Of a DNA stretch of 30,295 bases, positions 14,980 through 22,999 are shown in pieces. Every line of letters begins with the position of its first letter. Position 1 is the stretch's first letter. The notes under the pieces were generated by a model. It saw only the letters and a program-made list of their open reading frames with translations, was not told the DNA's origin and made no database searches. The position numbers and the translations under genes are program-made. Origin of the DNA: an uncultured Clostridia bacterium (GTDB lineage: Bacteria; Bacillota; Clostridia; TANB77; CAG-508); contig CAORJJ010000018.1 of the NCBI GenBank assembly GCA_948517135.1, positions 1 through 30,295 of the forward strand, given 5' to 3'.

Positions 14980-15008
14980 ATTATACATCAATTTATGTAA
15001 TATCGCAA
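14980..15008 (-). promoter_or_regulatory. Promoter of the 14540 gene
   Basis: On the minus strand TTGCGA (15003-15008), 17-nt spacer, TATAAT (14980-14985). The spacer contains TACAT...ATGTA, a short dyad, and the plus-strand motif TTATGTAATA (14993-15002). Confidence 0.78.
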
Positions 15009-15025
15009 ATTACTTATATACAATA

Positions 15026-15067
15026 AAAAAACACATCTACAAATTGATTATTATTGATGTGTTTTTT
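15026..15067 (-). terminator. Terminator of the lipoprotein gene
   Basis: AAAAAACACATC (15026-15037) pairs with GATGTGTTTTTT (15056-15067); the minus-strand U run is provided by the left arm. Confidence 0.88.
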
Positions 15068-15073
15068 ACATTT

Positions 15074-15688
15074 CTACTCTTTATTATCTAAATCTTTTGA
15101 ATTTGATTCTGATATAATATTTCCTGTTTCTGCATTTACATAACTTACATGAATATTATCTACTTCTTTTCCTTCAAAAATTGAATACATTCCTCCATAC
15201 ATATATAAAGATAATATTACCATTGATTCATTTAAGTCTAATTCTTCATGTGTTGTAGTTATTGTAAAATCAGTAAAATTATCATTTACTTTTATATCTG
15301 TTATTGATTGATAATCTTCACTGTTAACCATATCCTGTAAAGCTTCATTTATAGTATCAGACATTTCTTTAAGTAATTTCTTATGTTGATTTTTTGTCAT
15401 TACATATGTTGCTGTTCCATCTTCGTTTAAAGTTATTTCTTTATATCCTTCCTTTTTAGCAATAGCATCTAATTCTTCTTGAGTTTTATTTTCTAAAAAT
15501 TTTGCTGGTATTGTTAATTTAACATCAAAAATGTTATCATTAACATCTATATTTCCTAAACTCTCTAACTCTGTAATATTACCATGATTCTCTTTTACCT
15601 CATCATTTTTGCTTGAACATCCTGCAAAAACAATTAGTATTGATGTTAATATAATTCCAATTAATATTAATGAAATTAATTTTTTCAT
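15074..15688 (-). CDS. Secreted lipoprotein of unknown function
   Basis: A 204-residue protein. The frame reaches an ATG at 15712, but the ATG at 15688 is preferred: GGGGG lies 7 nt before it, and it starts directly with the signal peptide MKKLISLILIGIILTSILIV. The lipobox FAGC places the lipidated Cys at residue 24, so the mature protein is anchored on the outer face of the membrane. The mature part is acidic, with an alternating strand/helix region (IDVNDNIFDVKLTIPAKFL, TITTTHEELDL). No domain is recognised. It is monocistronic with its own promoter and terminator. Confidence 0.85.
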   Translation of the reverse strand: MKKLISLILIGIILTSILIVFAGCSSKNDEVKENHGNITELESLGNIDVNDNIFDVKLTIPAKFLENKTQEELDAIAKKEGYKEITLNEDGTATYVMTKNQHKKLLKEMSDTINEALQDMVNSEDYQSITDIKVNDNFTDFTITTTHEELDLNESMVILSLYMYGGMYSIFEGKEVDNIHVSYVNAETGNIISESNSKDLDNKE

Positions 15689-15733
15689 ATAAAATCCCCC
15701 TTTTATTCTCATATATTTTTTTATTTCGACATT

Positions 15734-15762
15734 ATTTTATCATCTAATAAATATTTTTACAA
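15734..15762 (-). promoter_or_regulatory. Promoter of the lipoprotein gene
   Basis: On the minus strand TTGTAA (15757-15762), 17-nt spacer, TAAAAT (15734-15739). Confidence 0.65.
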
Positions 15763-15809
15763 TAAATAATATCTTGTTTCTTTCTATACTTTTTAGCAGA
15801 ACTGTTTAA

Positions 15810-16508
15810 TTATAATAATTCTTTTAGTTCAATTAAATCTGTAATTTGCAAGTATGGAATAATTTCAGTGTGATTTTCATTGTTTTTTGGATTATACCAA
15901 ATAGATTTTATATTAGCATTATTAGCCCCTTTTATATCCTTTTCTAAACTATCTCCAACCATAATTACTTCATTTGATTTCAAGTTTATTCTATTTAATA
16001 GTATATTAAATATTTCTGGATTAGGTTTACTACTATTTACTTCTTCTGAGACAATAATATCAGAAATATATTTTGCTATTTCAGTATTATTAACTCTTGG
16101 CTTTTGTAATTTAACTAAACCATTTGTAACTACATATAATTTATAATTTTTGTCATATAAATATTTTATTATATTATATGCATTTTCTATTAAAGCTACA
16201 GAGTTTGCAAATCCATATTGAAACAATTCATTAGCTTTTTTATAATTATTATATTCTAAACCAATTAGCCTAAATAATTCTTTAAATCTATATTCAGGTA
16301 TATCTTCTTTAGGAATAATATTTGAATTATTTCTAACGCTATTCCAAAGATTTCTATCTAAAGGAGCAAATATATCTTGGTACTCTTCTTTATATTCTTG
16401 TCCTATTTCATTAAATAAATATTTCAATGCTTCTTTTTCACTTTGCTTATGATCTAATATTGTATTATCTGCATCAAAAAATATTGCTTTTATATTATCC
16501 AACTTCAT
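15810..16508 (-). CDS. HAD-family phosphatase, YjjG-like nucleotidase
   Basis: A 232-residue haloacid-dehalogenase-type hydrolase. Motif I is FFDADNT (Asp12 nucleophile, Asp14), motif II VVTNG (about 127-131), motif III Lys in SSKPNPEIF, and motif IV GDSLEKDIKGAN. The cap is helical (C1 type) and the length matches the YjjG/YfnB group of noncanonical pyrimidine nucleotidases that dephosphorylate nucleoside monophosphates. The exact substrate cannot be read. AAGGAGA lies before the ATG at 16508. It is monocistronic with promoter 16540-16568. I see no clear terminator after it. Confidence 0.87.
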   Translation of the reverse strand: MKLDNIKAIFFDADNTILDHKQSEKEALKYLFNEIGQEYKEEYQDIFAPLDRNLWNSVRNNSNIIPKEDIPEYRFKELFRLIGLEYNNYKKANELFQYGFANSVALIENAYNIIKYLYDKNYKLYVVTNGLVKLQKPRVNNTEIAKYISDIIVSEEVNSSKPNPEIFNILLNRINLKSNEVIMVGDSLEKDIKGANNANIKSIWYNPKNNENHTEIIPYLQITDLIELKELL

Positions 16509-16539
16509 AACTATCTCCTTTACTTTTTTAAGCTTTTTA

Positions 16540-16568
16540 ATACTATCATATAACTACTTATTTATCAA
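16540..16568 (-). promoter_or_regulatory. Promoter of the HAD phosphatase gene
   Basis: On the minus strand TTGATA (16563-16568), 17-nt spacer, TAGTAT (16540-16545). Confidence 0.6.
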
Positions 16569-16621
16569 CTTTTATTGATAAAAGTGTATATTAGTTTGTA
16601 GAATTATTTTCAAATTAAGTA

Positions 16622-16654
16622 TTGACAATACAAATATAATTGTGTTAATATAAT
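16622..16654 (+). promoter_or_regulatory. Likely promoter region of tRNA-Leu
   Basis: A consensus TTGACA at 16622-16627 is followed by TTAATA at 17-nt spacing (16645-16650) and by TATAAT at 21-nt spacing (16649-16654). The -10 choice is uncertain. Confidence 0.55.
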
Positions 16655-16687
16655 TAATGTTGATATACAAATTAAATATTAACATAT

Positions 16688-16770
16688 GCGGATGTGGCGG
16701 AACTGGCAGACGCGCTAGACTTAGGATCTAGTGGGAGACCGTGGGGGTTCAAGTCCTCTCATCCGCACCA
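16688..16770 (+). tRNA. tRNA-Leu (anticodon UAG), CCA encoded
   Basis: The acceptor arms GCGGATG and CATCCGC pair perfectly, with discriminator A and a genomic CCA. The anticodon stem CTAGA/TCTAG encloses loop CTTAGGA, with TAG at 16722-16724, which reads CUN leucine codons. The T arm contains GGTTCAAGTCC, and the long variable arm is typical of tRNA-Leu. It is a single tRNA, not part of a cluster. Confidence 0.97.
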
Positions 16771-16803
16771 AAAGAAGTAGAAAATATAATCTACTTCTTT
16801 TTT
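16771..16803 (+). terminator. Terminator of tRNA-Leu
   Basis: AAAGAAGTAGA (16771-16781) pairs with TCTACTTCTTT (16790-16800) and is followed by T. Confidence 0.9.
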
Positions 16804-16810
16804 GTTTATG

Positions 16811-16846
16811 AAAAACAAAAGACTTCACTCATTTGTGAAGTCTTTT
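16811..16846. terminator. Terminator of the 16899 gene (usable on both strands)
   Basis: AAAAGACTTCAC (16817-16828) pairs with GTGAAGTCTTTT (16835-16846), loop 6 nt, followed on the minus strand by a U-rich run. Confidence 0.85.
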
Positions 16847-16898
16847 GCCTAGATTAGACTAATTAAATCTTTTCCAATAAAATTGAATATTGCTGTTT

Positions 16899-17645
16899 TT
16901 ATAGACTATTCCAATGTCGTATTATTTCCTCTTCTTCAGGTTCCTCGCCATTACTGAAAGGAACATAAATGTCAGAAAACTTATATCCTGCTTCTATCAG
17001 TAACTGAAGCATTTCAGGTTTCTTGGTAATATACTGTTTTCCATCTGCATTTATGAAAGTAATAACATCGTTTTTGACACAATATCGTGCAAGTGCATCC
17101 ATTGTAAAACAATCCAGATGATAACCAGTTACTTCAGGATAAATATGAATCTCTCTTCTTATGGAATTGCAAATTTGGATTCCACTTTCTGGAAAAAGCA
17201 TACAATTTGCATCCACCAATTCTTTCAAAATTGGATTCACTTTGAAAACATCTTTGCAAAATTTAATGCATTCTTCTTCAAATCTTTCCTTTTCGATTTC
17301 TTGGCTTTCTTTTTGAAGTTCCTGCCAATGTTTCATTTCTAAAACTGGATATTCCTGATTAGAAAAAGGAACATACATATCTCCCTCGATATATTCTTCC
17401 TGCTTAAGAATTTCAATTGCCTTTTTAAAATATGGTACCAAATATAATGTACCATGTTCATAAAAAGCAATTACACTTCTGTTTACAGTATATGCATGCT
17501 CACTTACACAATGATCCCGCTCCAGATCAAACGCCTGCTCCTGTTTTTTGCCAAACTGTGGCCAGTATACAATAACCTTTTCTCTATTCTTGATTTTAAC
17601 TGCCTCATTTTTTAGATCATTAATTGTACTTACATTTCTCAGCAT
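16899..17645 (-). CDS. Unknown protein with an internal duplication
   Basis: A 248-residue soluble protein. The start at 17645 is preferred over 17651 because GGAGG is 7 nt before it and only 1 nt before the other. Two related units are visible: residues about 54-107 (VNRSVIAFYEHGTLYLVPY ... DMYVPFSNQEYP ... HW) and about 190-245 (VKNDVITFINADGKQYIT ... DIYVPFSNGEEP ... HW). They share a V..F....G..Y beginning, a helix, then YVPFSN.E.P and a closing HW. Between them lies a Glu/Lys-rich, probably helical linker (about 108-130) and a Cys-containing segment. I do not recognise the family. GC is about 37% in a sampled line, above the backbone, and the promoter contains a palindrome. Confidence 0.75.
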   Translation of the reverse strand: MLRNVSTINDLKNEAVKIKNREKVIVYWPQFGKKQEQAFDLERDHCVSEHAYTVNRSVIAFYEHGTLYLVPYFKKAIEILKQEEYIEGDMYVPFSNQEYPVLEMKHWQELQKESQEIEKERFEEECIKFCKDVFKVNPILKELVDANCMLFPESGIQICNSIRREIHIYPEVTGYHLDCFTMDALARYCVKNDVITFINADGKQYITKKPEMLQLLIEAGYKFSDIYVPFSNGEEPEEEEIIRHWNSL

Positions 17646-17689
17646 ATTCATTCCTCCTTGAATTAATTGAAAATTGTTTTATTGTTATC

Positions 17690-17720
17690 ATTATATAAAC
17701 ACCTATTGTGGGTGTTTCAA
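17690..17720 (-). promoter_or_regulatory. Promoter with operator-like palindrome upstream of the 16899 gene
   Basis: TATAAT is on the minus strand at 17690-17695. The spacer upstream is filled by a perfect 7-bp inverted repeat, AAACACC (17697-17703) and GGTGTTT (17711-17717). A possible TTGAAA -35 box lies at 17715-17720 (19-nt spacing). The placement suggests a repressor site. Confidence 0.6.
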
Positions 17721-17786
17721 GGAAAATTTATATAAAATAAAAAATTATGTTATATCATTATAACATCTTTTAAATCAAAAGTAAAA

Positions 17787-17834
17787 CAAAAAAAGATATC
17801 TTATTCCATCTAGACTAAAATAAGACATCTTTAT
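17787..17834 (-). terminator. Terminator of the polysaccharide deacetylase gene
   Basis: AAAAGATATCTTATT (17791-17805) pairs, with one mismatch, with AATAAGACATCTTT (17819-17832). The minus-strand U run lies at 17787-17794. Confidence 0.75.
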
Positions 17835-17839
17835 ATTTA

Positions 17840-18838
17840 TTATTTGAATATTTCGTAAAATGTTTTAAAAGTATACCCTTCATTTTTGTAATATTGTATA
17901 ATCTCTGGAAGAGCTTCTACTGTTTGAGATTTATCATTAGCATCATGCATAAGTAAAATTATACTGTTTTGATTCTCTTTTGTTTTATACATTTCCTCTA
18001 AACATGCTTCTCTTGTTTTATTCCCAGCTGCATCTCCTGTTAAGCAATTCCAATTTGTATGTGCAATACCATAATTTTTAAATAACTCTTTGGCTTCTAT
18101 TTTCACTTGATTATATCTTCCTCCACTAGAGCCTCCTGGAAATCTAAATAAATATGAATTATAATCTTGGTTTCCTAAAGCATTTTTTATTGCATTTTCA
18201 CAATCTATATATTCCTGAAATACAGTATCTTTGCTTTCATATATCCTACTATATTCATGTGAATAACCATGATTAGCTATATAATGACCTTCATTATACT
18301 CTCTTTTTAAATTATCTGGATATAATTCAACTCTTGCTCCTAAAACAAAAAAAGTAGCTTTTACATCATTTTCTTTTAATATATCTAAAATCTGTGGTGT
18401 TATATCTTTTGAAGGACCATCATCAAATGTTAAATAAACTTGTTTTTCATCTGAATAATAAATATCTTTTATTAAGCTTTGAGCATTTTCATTAAGTACT
18501 GGAACAAACTTTAAATCATCATGTACTGGTATTTGCATTTCAGGTCCAAAATATTTTCCATCATCTTCATAATTTTCTTGACTCTCTTCATTTTCAGTAG
18601 TTGGAGTTAAATTTTCTTGTTCACTATTATCATTAATTTCAGTTTGCTCTTCTTTATTATCAACAATAGCTTGCAATTGATCATTATTTTTTTTATTCTT
18701 ATTTGCCATAATAACAGAAAAAACTATAATAAATAAAACTAGAAAACATGCTACTACAATAACTACTTTTGTTATATTTAATTTTTCTTTTTTTACAAGT
18801 CCAAATTCATCCTCGAATTCTTCCATTCCATATAACAT
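17840..18838 (-). CDS. Membrane-anchored polysaccharide deacetylase (CE4, NodB domain)
   Basis: A 332-residue protein: a cytoplasmic N-terminus of about 22 acidic/basic residues, one membrane helix (about 24-44), an Asn/Glu-rich spacer (about 47-97), then the catalytic domain outside the cell. NodB motifs are TFDDGPS (137-143; Asp139 base, Asp140 metal ligand), HGYSH (190-194; metal-binding His pair), RFPGGSSGG (232-240) and LLMHD (295-299). It should remove N-acetyl groups from peptidoglycan or another surface polymer in a metal-dependent way, as PgdA/PdaA-type enzymes do; the substrate is not determined. GGAGG lies 10 nt before the ATG. It is monocistronic. Confidence 0.92.
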   Translation of the reverse strand: MLYGMEEFEDEFGLVKKEKLNITKVVIVVACFLVLFIIVFSVIMANKNKKNNDQLQAIVDNKEEQTEINDNSEQENLTPTTENEESQENYEDDGKYFGPEMQIPVHDDLKFVPVLNENAQSLIKDIYYSDEKQVYLTFDDGPSKDITPQILDILKENDVKATFFVLGARVELYPDNLKREYNEGHYIANHGYSHEYSRIYESKDTVFQEYIDCENAIKNALGNQDYNSYLFRFPGGSSGGRYNQVKIEAKELFKNYGIAHTNWNCLTGDAAGNKTREACLEEMYKTKENQNSIILLMHDANDKSQTVEALPEIIQYYKNEGYTFKTFYEIFK

Positions 18839-18916
18839 TTTTCTACTTCCTCCAACATTATTATATAGTATTTTGTCAAAATTTCAATACTTTAGTCAAT
18901 TTTTAATAATTAATAA

Positions 18917-18946
18917 AAAAACTGAGACTACTAAAAGTCTCAGTTT
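18917..18946 (-). terminator. Terminator of the P-type ATPase
   Basis: AAACTGAGACT (18919-18929) pairs with AGTCTCAGTTT (18936-18946), loop 6 nt; A-rich sequence to the left gives a minus-strand U run. Confidence 0.9.
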
Positions 18947-18958
18947 CTATAATTTTTT

Positions 18959-21656
18959 CTATTCGTCTTTAGTTCCATTTATTTTTAATAACTTAAATAT
19001 TTCAACAATAACTAATGGTGCAAATACTAGAAGGATTGTTTCTTCTAATTTGTGTAATGGTAACACTGCAATACTAAATATTTCTCTTAATGCTGGTACT
19101 AATAATACTGTTAGCATTAATGCTGCTGATACAATTATTGCTAAAATTAATTTTCCATTGTTAAATGGATTTGTTTTAAATACAGACTCTTTATTATTTC
19201 TAATATTAAATACATGAACTAATTCTGAAAGAGCCAAAACAGTAAATGCCATTGTTTCACCTATTGCAATTTTTTCTGAAACAGATACACCTTCTGTTGC
19301 TAAACCTAATACAAATGCTGTAAGTGTAAGTAAACCAATCATTACACCTTGGTAAAAAATTCTCCATGTCATTCCTTTTGTAAATATACCTTTTGTTTTC
19401 AATGGTTTCTTTTTCATTATTCCTTTTTCTGCTGGATCAACTGCCAATGCTAAAGCAGGTAATGAATCTGTAACTAAATTTATCCATAATATTTGTACTG
19501 GTAATAAAACATCTAATTCATTTATATATTCATCTGTTATTCCAAAATGAGTTGCAAAAACTGGTGTTAATAATATTGCTAAAAATAATACAACTATTTC
19601 TCCAACATTACTTGACAATAAGAAAGCTATTGCTTTTAGAATATTATTATATATTCTTCTTCCTTCTTCAACTGCTGCAACTACTGTTGCAAAATTATCA
19701 TCTGTTAAAATAACATCTGCTGCTTCTTTTGCAACATCTGTACCTACAACTCCCATTGCACAACCAATGTCTGCTTTCTTTAATGCTGGTGCATCATTTA
19801 CACCATCTCCTGTCATAGCAACTATTTCACCATTTTCTTGCCATGCTTTTACTATACGAACTTTATGTTCTGGAGAAACTCTCGCATAAACTGAAATATT
19901 TCTAACTTTTTTCTTTAATTCTTCATCAGACATATTTTCAAGTTCAGCTCCTGTTATAGCTTCTTTTTCATCTTTTAAAATTCCTAATTCTTTAGCAATT
20001 GCAGTAGCTGTAATTTTATGATCACCTGTAATCATAACTGTTTTTATTCCAGCTGAAATACATTTTTTTACTGCTTCTTTAGCTTCTTCCCTTGGTGGAT
20101 CTATCATTCCAACCATACCAATAAATGTCAAACCAGATTCCAATTTTTTCATATCATCATCAGTTAAAGGATGATTTACTACTTTATAAGCTGCTGCCAA
20201 AACTCTTAATGCGTTTTGTGCCATAGTTTTATTGCAATCTTGGATTCTTTCTTTATAATTACTTAAATCTGATAATACTTCTCCATTTTTCTGATAAGAA
20301 CTACAACAAGCAAGTAATTCATCAACTCCACCTTTTGTAAAAATATAGAATTTTTCACCTATTTTGTGAACTGTTGTCATTAATTTTCTATCTGAATCAA
20401 AAGGCAATTCTGCAACTCTTGGATAATTCTCAAGTTTAAATCCGGACTTTATTTCCCATATCTATTAAAGCTGTTTCAGTTGGATCTCCAGTTAAAGTTC
20501 CATCTTCTGCAATTTTTGTATCATTACAAAGCATTTCTGCTTGGAATAAAAGTGTATTTTCTTCATTAAACTCTGTAACTTTTTCTAAATCCACTAATTC
20601 CCCATTTGTGAATATTTTCTTAACTGTCATTTTATTTTGAGTTAATGTCCCTGTTTTATCAGAACAAATAACTGATGCACTACCTAATGTTTCAACAGCT
20701 GGTAATTTTTTTACAATAGCATTTCTTTTTACCATTCTTTGCACACCAATAGCAAGAACTATTGTTGATACTGCTGCTAATCCTTCTGGTATTGCAGCAA
20801 CAGCAAGAGATACTGCTGTCATAAACATATTAAGTGGTGCTTTTCCATAAAGCATACCTACAACAAATATTACTGCACATATTGCTAGAGCAACAATTCC
20901 TAATGTTTTTCCTAAACCATTTAATTTCTTTTGAAGTGGTGTTTCGCTATCTTCAACTTCACTTATCATTTCAGCAATTTTACCAACTTCTGTTTTCATT
21001 CCTGTTTCAACAACAATACCTTTTCCTCTACCATAAGTTATTAAACTAGAAGAAAATAACATATTTTTTCTATCTCCAATTCCAACACTTTCATCTTCAA
21101 TAGTATCTGATGTTTTATCTACTGGAACTGATTCTCCTGTTAATGCTGATTCTTGAGATTTTAAGTTTACAGCTTCAACAATTCTTAAATCTGCTGGAAT
21201 AAAATCACCTGTATCTAATACAACAATATCTCCAGGTACTAAATCAGCTGATTGAACTACTGTTAAATTACCACCTCTTATTACTTTAGCAACATGACTA
21301 CTTAATTTTTGTAGTGCCTCTAAAGATTTTTCAGCTTTGTTTTCTTGTGCAACACCAATAATAGCATTTACAATAACTACTATTAAAATAATAAATGTAT
21401 CTGCTATTCCTTCTCCTTGCTGTACACCAACAATTCCAGATACAACAGCCGCAATAATTAAAACAATAATCATAAAGTCTTTGAATTGTTCTAAGAACTT
21501 AACTAATAATGATTTCTTAGCTTTTGCTTTTAATTCATTACGACCATATTTCTCATAACGTTTATTTACTTCGTCTTGAGATAAACCTTTTTCAATGTCT
21601 GTTTCAAGTTTTTTTGCTGTTTCTTTTAATGATTTACTAAACCATTTTTCTTCCAT
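18959..21656 (-). pseudogene. Cation-transporting P-type ATPase (Ca2+/Mn2+ class), frameshifted
   Basis: The N-terminal frame (ATG at 21656) has TGES (173-176), IPEGL in M4 (289-293) and the phosphorylation loop DKTGTLT (333-339). It breaks after ALIDMGNK into VRI and a stop at 20436. One base back, AAA TCC GGA TTT continues as SGFKLENYPRVAELPF into the second frame, which has TGDGVNDAPALKKADIG, SSNVGE in M5 and INLVTD in M6 and ends at 18959. One extra base at about 20447 explains the break; the whole protein would be about 898 residues, normal for a type IIA pump. Metal ligands of M4, M5 and M6 are kept, so Ca2+ or Mn2+ transport fits. A probable Mn riboswitch lies upstream, which favours Mn2+ export. 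AGGAGG precedes the ATG. Confidence 0.9.
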
Positions 21657-21750
21657 TTTAATTCCTCCTACTTTTATTTATATTTTACCAATTGAAGATG
21701 TATGTTTTTATATATTTTCTAACAATTGGTCACATATCTTATGAAATTAA

Positions 21751-22621
21751 TTATTTTATAAAATTTATTATTTGATTTGCTAAAATTTCTTCTTTTCCAG
21801 TATAACCATGGTCTGCTCCATCAATATAATTTATATCTTTATGTTGATTGATTATTTTTCTATTTATTAAATTTACCAATTCTTCTGCTGATTGCTCTAT
21901 CATTTCATTAGAATTTCCCCAACGCATAAATAATGGAACTTCAATATTGTTTAATTCTTCAAAATTATGGTTTTCATTACTATACTTAGCAAAATCTATC
22001 TCATTATTATATTTAGCATATCTTAAAAAAGTATTTACACTTATTGGATGAATAAAACTACCATTTGGCATTAAATCTAAACCTTCTTTTTTACTCTTTT
22101 TTTCTTCAGCATATTTAAGTAGCTTTTCAAAATTTTCATTTAAAAAGATTTTTAATATTTTTGGAATATCAATTAATGATAATAATATGATGCCTCTAAT
22201 CTTACTAAGTAATTCAGAATTTTGATTTTTTAGTTTGTTATATGTGTAAATTATTTTAGTTGTTCCTAAACTATGACCTTGCAAATAAATTTCTTCATAT
22301 CCAAATTCAATAGCCTTTAATATTGCACCTTTAATATCATGATATGCGTCTAATGGATCTTCATATGTTGTTCCACCAAAAGATTTTTCACCTGTATCTT
22401 TTCTAATATATTTAACAAGTTCACTTCCACGATTATTAAATCCCATATATGCAAAACCATTTTGAAATGCTTTTTTTGAAATTGCTTTATCTCTATCTTT
22501 AAAGCAATTACTGCTCATTCCCATGAATAGATATTATAATTTTTTTAGAATTATTTTTAATTATATATCCATCATTTACAACACCGTCAGTTGCTTTAAA
22601 ATTTATAATTTCTATATTCAT
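21751..22621 (-). pseudogene. Alpha/beta hydrolase, frameshifted near its N-terminus
   Basis: The true start is the ATG at 22621, with AAGGAAGG just upstream. It encodes MNIEIINFKATDGVVNDGY, then KKIIISIHG, after which the frame hits a stop (NEQ*). The next frame continues as GMSSNCFKDRDKAI and runs to 21751. Together these give the usual strand-HGM oxyanion region, FNNRGSELVK, the nucleophile elbow GHSLG and a C-terminal DGADHGY with the catalytic His; the acid residue is unclear (MRWGNSNE). Removing one base at about 22518-22522 restores a protein of about 289 residues. Substrate unknown. It lies between the riboswitch and the P-type ATPase, 94 nt before the latter, and may be co-transcribed with it. 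Confidence 0.85.
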
Positions 22622-22660
22622 ATACCTTCCTTTCATGACGAATTAGGGACATATTTTATT

Positions 22661-22800
22661 CTATAAAATAAAATAAGACCTTTAAAGAAACAAGCTAAAA
22701 CAATAGTTTATTTCTTTAAAAGTCTCACTTACCTTAAAGGTTTTACTAACCAGATTATTATCGAGATTGTTGATTAGTAATTTTCAAGTTACTCCCTCTT
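22661..22800 (-). promoter_or_regulatory. Probable manganese (yybP-ykoY) riboswitch
   Basis: On the minus strand the leader begins AAGAGGGAGTAAC (22788-22800), like the conserved GGGGAGUAGC start of this class. A TTACTAA/TTAGTAA stem encloses CAACAATCTCGATAATAATC. A segment GTAAGTGAGACTTTTAAAG resembles the conserved GCAAGACCUUU region, and its AGACTTTTAAAGAAA (22711-22725) pairs with TTTCTTTAAAGGTCT (22676-22690), followed by a U-rich run to 22661: a terminator-type expression platform. In known members Mn2+ binding disrupts the terminator and turns on Mn exporters, including P-type ATPases, as here. The class call is by eye. Confidence 0.72.
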
Positions 22801-22816
22801 AAATTATTATATTAGA

Positions 22817-22845
22817 ATTATACTAAATTGTTAAATTTATTGCAA
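22817..22845 (-). promoter_or_regulatory. Promoter of the riboswitch-hydrolase-ATPase unit
   Basis: On the minus strand TTGCAA (22840-22845), 17-nt spacer, TATAAT (22817-22822), about 17 nt before the riboswitch core. Confidence 0.75.
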
Positions 22846-22909
22846 GCAATTTTGGAAAATTTTACCTAATTATTTATCATTACTATATTATAGAAAGAAC
22901 TATATATAT

Positions 22910-22938
22910 TTGACATCAGAAAATATTTATTGTATAAT
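22910..22938 (+). promoter_or_regulatory. Promoter of the PHP-domain gene
   Basis: TTGACA (22910-22915), 17-nt spacer, TATAAT (22933-22938). The motif TTATGTTAAC (22947-22956) lies at the predicted transcription start. Confidence 0.85.
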
Positions 22939-22999
22939 TTTATAGATTATGTTAACCGTTGTTTAAAATGAATATTTTCAAACACTAGGAGGAATCTTT

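Noticed and set aside
21687..21730. ACCAATTG/CAATTGGT inverted repeat between the hydrolase and ATPase genes
   Set aside because: CAATTG is itself a palindrome, the loop is long and no T run follows, so it is not a convincing terminator.
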